A stretch of DNA of 11,334 nucleotides from a bacterium. Lineage in GTDB: Bacteria; Sumerlaeota; Sumerlaeia; MVZB01. The DNA is taken from positions 1 through 11,334 of the forward strand of contig JAMCWS010000355.1 in the NCBI GenBank assembly GCA_023480605.1, given 5' to 3'. The position numbers were made by a program, and so were the translations under genes. Of this stretch, positions 7,234 through 11,334 are shown in pieces. The first letter of the stretch is position 1, and each line of letters opens with the position of its first letter. The notes under the pieces are model-generated. The model worked only from the letters and a program-made list of their open reading frames with translations, did no database searches and was not told the DNA's origin.

Positions 7234-7595
7234 CCGGCAAATGCTTGATTCTATGCGCAATCCATTGCTCCGGCAGTCTGCCGGGAAGACTGCGCCGCGC
7301 TTGATGACCACGCCGGGCATGGCAACGCGCCGCGCTCCGCGCGCCTTCCCGCTCAGCCGGTTCGACAACATTAATATGAGCCGCCTCGAAAGCCGGCCTT
7401 TTGCTTTATAGACCGGCCGAGCGCCGTTTGCAACTCTCACTATATCAATTTCGCCCTCGCATGGGGTTTTTTTTGCGTTTCCCGCTCGCCCGGCCCTTCC
7501 ACGCCGAGCGGCCCGCCCGCCCCGTTTTAATGCCCAAGCGCCCCACGCGCGGCGGGTTTGACTGCGTCAAGTGTCGCTAAGCGCCCCCACGGGAA
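7234..7595. other. Intergenic region between host operon and phage module
   Basis: I see no gene here. It contains a 7-bp hairpin at 7273-7293 (GCAGTCT / AGACTGC, loop 7 nt), a T8 tract at 7467-7474 preceded by a weak CCC...GGGG stem, and a short palindrome TTGAC-TGC-GTCAA at 7558-7570 that could be an operator. Short open frames on both strands have Arg/Pro/Ala-rich, non-protein-like products. No terminase, integrase or tRNA is visible, and I found no att-like direct repeat by eye. Confidence 0.5.
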
Positions 7596-7624
7596 TGGAC
7601 CGATCAGGGGCCGCCGGTTAGAAT
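7596..7624 (+). promoter_or_regulatory. Possible promoter for the phage head module
   Basis: TGGACC (7596-7601; four of six match TTGACA) is followed after 17 nt by TAGAAT (7619-7624; five of six match TATAAT). The predicted start near 7631 gives a leader of about 160 nt before the portal gene. This rests on pattern alone. Confidence 0.35.
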
Positions 7625-7636
7625 CTCACCAGTTAT

Positions 7637-7658
7637 GAGCGATCGCCGCGGATCGCTC
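7637..7658 (+). promoter_or_regulatory. Leader stem-loop upstream of the portal gene
   Basis: GAGCGATC (7637-7644) and GATCGCTC (7651-7658) form a perfect 8-bp stem around a 6-nt loop (GCCGCG). It lies just after the predicted transcription start and 131 nt before the portal start. It could protect the 5' end or serve as an operator; no T run follows, so it is not a terminator. Confidence 0.4.
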
Positions 7659-7789
7659 GCCGGGCGGGAGGGCAGCGCCGCCGATGCGGCCGGCGCGGCC
7701 CGTCCGGCTGCCGGCCCGAGGAATTGCGTCCCGAAAATGCCCAATTCACCGTCGCCTCGAATCCTGTTCGAGGGAAAGGGAGGCTTGTT

Positions 7790-9226
7790 GTGTCCATGCG
7801 CACCCGCTCGATTCAACCCGAACTAAAGGAATTCGCCCCCCCGGCCGCCACTCCCTGGGGCGCGGTCTGGGACGGGCGCCGCCTGGGCGACCACATCGTC
7901 CGCAGCGAGGGTTACGCCGGCCACGCCAGTCCTTACTCGCTGTTCGAGGAGATGGAAAGCAAGGACGCCCATCTTTTCAGCCTGCTGCAAACGCGCAAGC
8001 TGGGGGTGCTGGCCCGCCCCGTCAAAATCGAACCGGCCGGCGACGGCCCGGCCGACGTGCGCGCCGCCCGCTGGATCGAGGCGACCCTGCGCGCCATCCC
8101 CGGCTGGCAAGGCGCCCTGCTCCACTTGCTCGATGCTCTCGGCAAAGGGATGGCCGTCGCCGAGGTGCTCTGGCGCTTCGACGCCGAGGGGCGGATCGTC
8201 CCCCGGGCGCTGCGCCCGCGAGCGGCGGGGCGGTTCGCGCGCGGCGGGGGGGAGGACGAGTGGCGCCTGATCGACCCCCTGGGCGACCCCGCCGGCGCGG
8301 GGCGGCCCCTCCCGCCGCGCAAGTTCCTCATCGCCCTGGTGGGGGCCACCGACGAGCGCCCTTACGGCCAGGGGCTCGACGAACGTGTCTACTGGTACTG
8401 GTGGTTCAAGAAACACAACATCAAGTTCTGGCTCATCTATAATGAGAAGTTCGGTTCGCCGACCGTGGTGGCCCGCCACCGGCCCGGCCTTTCGGAGCTG
8501 GAGCGGCGCCGCCTGCTCGACGTCATCGACGCCATCCAGACCGACGCCGGGGTGACGATCCCCGAGGGGATCTCGCTGGAACTGCTCGAGGCCGGCCGCT
8601 CGGGCTCAGGCGATACCTACCGGGCGCTGGCGCAGTGGTGCAACGACGAGATGGCCCGCGCCGTGCTTGGCCAGACGCTCACCTCGGGCGAAGGGGAACG
8701 CTCCGGTTCCCTGGCCCTGGGGCAGGTCCACGAGGCCGTGCGTCAGGATTACTTGCGCGCCGACGCCGCCCTGCTCATGGACGTGGTCAACACGCAACTG
8801 GTCCGCTGGCTGACGGACCTGAACTTCGGCGAAGATGTTCCCGCCCCCCGCTGGACGATCGACCTGGCTCCGGAACTCGATCTGGAGCGCGAGGTGCAGG
8901 TCGACCGCCAGCTCCTGCAGATGGGTGTCTCCCTACCCCAGAGCTACTTCCACGAAAAATATGGACGGCCCGCCCCCGACGGGGGCGAGCGCCGGCTGCA
9001 GTATGATGACAGCAACCTCTACCAGTATCACCTGCAGTTCGGGATCCTGACGATCAACGAAGTACGCGCCAAACTCGGCCTGGCCCCGGTCCCCTGGGGC
9101 GAGCGGCCGACCTCGCCGGTGGACGCCCCCACCACCCAGCCGACACCAATGGAGCCGGCCGACACGGCCGACCCCGGGGCGTCCACCGGCGAGGACCCCT
9201 TCGAACGCGAACCGCGAGGCAAATGA
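7790..9226 (+). CDS. Mu gp29-like (DUF935) phage portal protein
   Basis: This 478-residue protein, about normal for the family, would form the dodecameric portal at one capsid vertex through which DNA is packaged. Family hallmarks, in order, are: MESKDAHLFSLLQTRKLGV (about 56-74); the aromatic clamp region YWYWWFKKHNIKFW, continuing LIYNEKFGSP (about 201-224); VTIPEGISLELLEA (about 255-268); and GQTLTSGEGERSGSLALGQV (about 294-313), matching the conserved GQTLTT...GS.A...VH block of DUF935. The C-terminus turns into a Pro/Thr-rich acidic tail after about residue 438. The GTG at 7790 is chosen because GGGAGG (7778-7783) lies 6 nt upstream; the ATG at 7796 would leave 12 nt and is the alternative. 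No terminase gene precedes it, although Mu-type modules normally place the large terminase directly upstream. Confidence 0.95.
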   Translation: MSMRTRSIQPELKEFAPPAATPWGAVWDGRRLGDHIVRSEGYAGHASPYSLFEEMESKDAHLFSLLQTRKLGVLARPVKIEPAGDGPADVRAARWIEATLRAIPGWQGALLHLLDALGKGMAVAEVLWRFDAEGRIVPRALRPRAAGRFARGGGEDEWRLIDPLGDPAGAGRPLPPRKFLIALVGATDERPYGQGLDERVYWYWWFKKHNIKFWLIYNEKFGSPTVVARHRPGLSELERRRLLDVIDAIQTDAGVTIPEGISLELLEAGRSGSGDTYRALAQWCNDEMARAVLGQTLTSGEGERSGSLALGQVHEAVRQDYLRADAALLMDVVNTQLVRWLTDLNFGEDVPAPRWTIDLAPELDLEREVQVDRQLLQMGVSLPQSYFHEKYGRPAPDGGERRLQYDDSNLYQYHLQFGILTINEVRAKLGLAPVPWGERPTSPVDAPTTQPTPMEPADTADPGASTGEDPFEREPRGK

Positions 9227-9250
9227 GTCCCGAAGACCATACATCGCGAT

Positions 9251-9350
9251 CGTGATCGTATTCGTGATCGCAATCGTGATCGATTCCATAGTGCAGCCAT
9301 TAACCAATGCGGTTTGAGAATAAGTCGTTCGATTACGATCATGATCACGA
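9251..9350. repeat. CGTGATCG periodic repeat and inverted copy in the portal-protease gap
   Basis: CGTGATCG occurs three times at exactly 12-bp spacing (9251-9258, 9263-9270, 9275-9282). The arm 9262-9282 is repeated in inverted orientation at 9330-9350 (17 of 21 positions match), with 47 nt between, so the 154-nt gap could fold into one imperfect stem-loop. The right arm ends 16 nt before the AAGGAGA ribosome site (9367-9373) of the protease gene. A third relative of the 21-nt unit lies at 10945-10965. Confidence 0.7.
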
Positions 9351-9380
9351 GGCAAACCGATCAGACAAGGAGATACGCGC

Positions 9381-10289
9381 ATGTCCGGAGAACTCGAACT
9401 CGAAATCTTCCGTGCCGGCGATTATGGAGTCAAGGGCGTCTGGGGCGAGGCAGAACTCGACCGGATCGCCGCCGATTATGACCCGGCGCTGCATGAGGCG
9501 CCGGTGACGGTCGACCATGCCCGGCGCGGGCCGGCCCTGGGATGGGTGGCGGCGCTGCGGCGCGTCGGCGACCGGCTGGTGGCGCGGCTGCGCGGGCTCA
9601 ACGCCCGGTTTCTGGAACTGGTGCGGGCTGGGGCTTTCAAAAAACGCTCCGCCGAAATTTATCCCTGCCTGGCCGAGTCGGGCGGCCCTTACCTGCGGGC
9701 GGTCAGCTTCCTCGGGGCGGCCGTGCCCGAGGTCAAGGGGTTGGCCGATCCGGTCGTGCCTGAAAATGATGAGGGCCAAAAAACTGATGCCGCCGACGCC
9801 GCGCCCGCCGACCGGCTGTTCACCGACGATGAGGGGGAGTTCGTGACCTTTGAGCCCTCGACGACTGCAAGAGATGACGAAGAAACGGCCGCGGCGCCGG
9901 CGCTTGCTGTAGAACCTTCGGCAGTCTCGTTCGCCGAGGTGTGCGAGCGCCTGCGCGGGGCCGGCAAGTGGCGTCCGGCGTGGAGCGAGCGTGGGATCGA
10001 GGCGTTTTTCGCGGCTCTGCCCGCGCGGGGCGCAGTTCCGGTCGGCGACGGGCGCACCCTCGCCCCGGCCGAGTGGTTCGCCGAGTTCCTCGAAAGCCTG
10101 CCGGCGACGGTGGCGCTGGGCGAGGCTGCGTCGGTCGGCGCACGCACCGGCGGCGAGGGCTGGGCCGGCCGCGCCGTGAACGTCGATCCGGCCTCGGTGG
10201 CTCTCCACCGCGCCGCCGTGGCCTTCATGGAAACGCATCCCGGGGCCGGCTACGCCGAAGCCCTCAGTCGTTGCGCATCGGATTATTAG
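9381..10289 (+). CDS. Phage capsid maturation protease/scaffold (Mu gpI-like)
   Basis: This 302-residue protein is of the Mu-I / S78-like capsid protease type, which cleaves scaffold and head proteins during prohead maturation. The N-terminal half (1-125) shows the expected order: a start strand EIFRAGDYG; VTVDHA with the candidate catalytic His46; GWVAALRRVGDRL (54-66); GAFKKRSAEIYP with the candidate nucleophile Ser90; and YLRAVSFLGAAVPEVKGL (104-121), the usual end of the protease domain. An acidic low-complexity linker (about 128-175) leads to a helical C-terminal half, which in Mu also serves as scaffold. DPASVALHRAAVAFMETHP (269-287) followed by GAGYAEALSRC resembles the family's tail. 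A strong AAGGAGA lies 7 nt before the ATG. The stop codon TAG (10287-10289) lies inside the left arm of the next inverted repeat, so the last codons may derive from that repeat. Confidence 0.88.
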   Translation: MSGELELEIFRAGDYGVKGVWGEAELDRIAADYDPALHEAPVTVDHARRGPALGWVAALRRVGDRLVARLRGLNARFLELVRAGAFKKRSAEIYPCLAESGGPYLRAVSFLGAAVPEVKGLADPVVPENDEGQKTDAADAAPADRLFTDDEGEFVTFEPSTTARDDEETAAAPALAVEPSAVSFAEVCERLRGAGKWRPAWSERGIEAFFAALPARGAVPVGDGRTLAPAEWFAEFLESLPATVALGEAASVGARTGGEGWAGRAVNVDPASVALHRAAVAFMETHPGAGYAEALSRCASDY

Positions 10290-10475
10290 CCACGAAATGA
10301 CACGAAAAAACACGAAGTATGAATACAAAACATCTTCATTCTTAATGACTCGCTTCTGGTATCAGTTTTTTACCGTTGCGAAATACATCGGGACCCAGGC
10401 CATGAAATCACGAAGAAATCATACGATTGCGAATACCTGAATTTTTCGTGTCTTTTCGTGTGATTTCGTGGCTAA
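10286..10475. repeat. Large inverted repeat with 10-bp CACGAA periodicity (MITE-like)
   Basis: The left arm 10286-10316 (TTAGCCACGAAATGACACGA and on) and right arm 10445-10475 (ending TTTCGTGGCTAA) are reverse complements at 29 of 31 positions. Within each arm the hexamer CACGAA (or TTCGTG) recurs at exact 10-bp steps: 10291, 10301, 10311 and 10445, 10455, 10465. The 128-nt interior is AT-rich, codes for nothing I can support, and holds a degraded third copy near 10399-10434 (CCATGAAATCACGAAG). It has the shape of a small non-autonomous element; I see no clear target-site duplication. Confidence 0.8.
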
Positions 10476-10503
10476 GAACCACCACACCACTTCATTCGAG
10501 CAA

Positions 10504-10523
10504 CCCCGAAAAATGCTTCGGGG
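10504..10523 (+). promoter_or_regulatory. Stem-loop just before the decoration gene ribosome site
   Basis: CCCCGAA (10504-10510) and TTCGGGG (10517-10523) form a perfect 7-bp stem with loop AAATGC. It ends 3 nt before the Shine-Dalgarno GGGAGGA (10527-10533), which lies 5 nt from the ATG at 10539. It could mark an mRNA processing site or keep the start open; there is no T run, so it is not an intrinsic terminator. Confidence 0.5.
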
Positions 10524-10538
10524 CAAGGGAGGAAAACC

Positions 10539-10928
10539 ATGGCCAGTTACATTCTCGACAAGGCCTACGCCATCACCGACGAGGGTGGGGTCGACGCATG
10601 CAAGGTGCTCGTCCAAGGGACGAACGCCGGCGAGGCCAAGCTGCCCGCGGCCGCCAATGCCGGGGCGATCCTGGGCGTGACGGTACACGGCCAGACGCTC
10701 CAGGGGGCCAACGTCGGCGTGCGCAAGGCCGGCATCGCGCGGGTGGTCGCCGCCGGGCCGGTCGGCGTCGGCACGGCGGTCAACGTCGCCGGGACGAGCG
10801 GCAAGGTCAAGGCGATCGACGAAGTCGCCGGGACGAAAATCAACTGCCTCGGATTCGCTGAAACGGCCGCCGCGGCCGATGGCGACGTGATCGAGGTCTT
10901 CCTGAGTCTGCACGAGCGGACGGCGTAA
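10539..10928 (+). CDS. Capsid decoration / cement protein (DUF2190-like)
   Basis: This is a 129-residue, Ala/Gly/Val-rich, beta-predicted protein with no signal peptide. The layout matches small head-decoration proteins encoded beside phage major capsid genes. It opens ASYILDKAYAITDEGG, then GAILGVTVHGQTLQGANVGV (42-61), KAGIARVVAAGPVGVGTAVN (63-82), and ends CLGFAETAAAADGDVIEVFL (103-122). The 'G-x-A-...-V-x-x-G-x-x-V-...-G-x-A-x-x-x-A-x-x-G-D-x-I-x-V' run is the pattern of DUF2190-type capsid cement proteins, which bind the outside of the mature shell and stabilise it. The position between protease and major capsid protein supports this. The start has a strong Shine-Dalgarno. The gene is flanked by 249-nt and 186-nt gaps full of repeats. 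Confidence 0.85.
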   Translation: MASYILDKAYAITDEGGVDACKVLVQGTNAGEAKLPAAANAGAILGVTVHGQTLQGANVGVRKAGIARVVAAGPVGVGTAVNVAGTSGKVKAIDEVAGTKINCLGFAETAAAADGDVIEVFLSLHERTA

Positions 10929-10944
10929 GGGGGGCGAGCCGTTT

Positions 10945-10965
10945 CGGGCACGATTGCGAGCACGA
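10945..10965 (+). repeat. Further copy of the CGATCACGATTGCGA repeat unit
   Basis: This 21-nt stretch (core GCACGATTGCGAGCACGA) matches the reverse complement of 9262-9282 at 18 of 21 positions. It lies between the decoration gene and the long palindrome. A partial copy of the same motif (CGAGCACG) recurs at 11033-11040, on the other side of that palindrome. Confidence 0.6.
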
Positions 10966-10970
10966 GCCAG

Positions 10971-11024
10971 GTTTGGAGTTCAAGCTTCAGCTTGCATATG
11001 CAAACTAAAGTTTGAACTCCGAAC
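10971..11024. repeat. 54-nt near-perfect palindrome before the major capsid gene
   Basis: The arms 10971-10996 (GTTTGGAGTTCAAGCTTCAG, then CTTGCA) and 10999-11024 (TGCAAACTAAAG, then TTTGAACTCCGAAC) match at 22 of 26 positions around a 2-nt centre, TTGCATATGCAA. The transcript would form a very long hairpin 42 nt after the decoration gene stop. It has no T run, so a REP-like or processing element is more likely than a classic terminator. Confidence 0.75.
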
Positions 11025-11114
11025 GAAACTTTCGAGCACGTTGATGAGTCGCTCCGGCGCCGATTGACCGAATCGGTAACTCAATATCCATATATTCGCG
11101 AAAGGAACACATTC

Positions 11115-11334
11115 ATGCCGAATGCCAACGAAGTCCACATCGACGCGGCGCTGACCAACCTGTCGGTCGGCTACCGCAACCCGGCGTTCATCGCCGACCT
11201 GCTGGCCCCGGTGGTGCCGGTGCGCAAGCAGAGCGACAAATATTTCATCCACGACGCGGCGCGCGAAGCCTTCCGCGCCAGCAACGACCGGCGCGCCCCC
11301 GGCGCCGAGGCCAGCGAGGTCGACTTCACCCTGG
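11115..11334 (+). CDS. Phage major capsid protein, N-terminal part (runs off the window)
   Basis: Seventy-three codons are visible, from the ATG at 11115, with AAAGGA 8 nt upstream. The peptide opens MPNANEVHIDAALTNLSVG, then YRNPAFIADLLAPVVPV, KQSDKYFIHDAAREAFR and RAPGAEASEVDFTL. The pattern 'ALTNLSVGYRN..FIAD.L.P.VPV..QSDKY..' followed by 'F R......RAPG' is typical of the N-arm of a family of tailed-phage major capsid proteins. The position after portal, protease and decoration genes agrees. It would be the shell subunit and the target of the protease encoded at 9381-10289. Most of the HK97-type fold lies beyond the window, so the family cannot be fixed. No clear promoter is seen upstream; a small hairpin (CCGATT/AATCGG, 11060-11076) is present. 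Confidence 0.85.
   Translation, partial: MPNANEVHIDAALTNLSVGYRNPAFIADLLAPVVPVRKQSDKYFIHDAAREAFRASNDRRAPGAEASEVDFTL

Noticed and set aside
7165..7440. Minus-strand open frame of 91 codons upstream of the operon
   Set aside because: It spans the good promoter at 7204-7233, has no ribosome site I can see, and its product shows no domain or sensible composition.
7766..7772. GTTCGAG, reminiscent of a tRNA T-loop
   Set aside because: No matching T stem, anticodon arm or acceptor stem can be built around it.
7635..7826. Small plus-strand open frame overlapping the portal start
   Set aside because: Begins inside the leader hairpin, has no ribosome site, overlaps the portal gene out of frame, and is Ala/Arg/Gly-rich.
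9251..10475. Short periodic repeats as a possible CRISPR array
   Set aside because: Periods of 10 and 12 bp with no spacers of constant length, and inverted copies; not CRISPR-like.
11064..11096. TTGACC followed by TATATT as a promoter for the capsid gene
   Set aside because: The spacer is 21 nt, and at 17-18 nt the -10 candidates match only two of six positions.

Overview
The window looks like a piece of a GC-rich, diderm (Gram-negative type) bacterial chromosome with a phage structural module next to it. The diderm reading rests on a lipobox-bearing giant lipoprotein, a cleavable signal peptide and standard Shine-Dalgarno sites. Nothing here fixes the phylum. The many palindromic intergenic repeats and the absence of recognisable named neighbours suggest a little-studied lineage rather than a model proteobacterium (inference).

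Left part (1-1590), minus strand: a possible truncated gene start at the edge (1-68), a small metallo-beta-lactamase-fold hydrolase (329-925) and a pentapeptide-repeat protein (942-1481). The last two lie 16 nt apart and are probably co-transcribed. A hairpin at 1488-1520 separates them from the operon upstream.

Middle (1593-7150), minus strand: five genes in a tight operon with gaps of 7, 33, 6 and 43 nt, behind a good sigma70-type promoter (7204-7233). In transcription order they are: a secreted protein with a collagen-like Pro/Gly tract and a DDGTHGD...AGDGKYT motif; a small helical protein; a 1066-residue lipoprotein built from about eight or nine degenerate DUF4398-like helical repeats; a 42-residue single-span membrane peptide; and a second small helical protein that is a divergent paralogue of the first. 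The set has the form of an envelope-associated assembly. I know of no named system with this composition, so it is the best candidate for something undescribed.

An intergenic region of about 600 nt (7184-7789) holds the operon promoter and a possible divergent promoter with a leader hairpin.

Right part (7790-11334), plus strand: a phage head module in the order Mu gp29-like (DUF935) portal, capsid maturation protease/scaffold, decoration (capsid cement) protein and the start of the major capsid protein. No terminase precedes the portal. The three gaps between these genes are unusually long (154, 249 and 186 nt) and each carries its own palindromic repeat. All three also share the decamer ACGATTGCGA in one orientation or the other. 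This is unlike a compact lytic phage and fits a long-resident, decaying or domesticated element.
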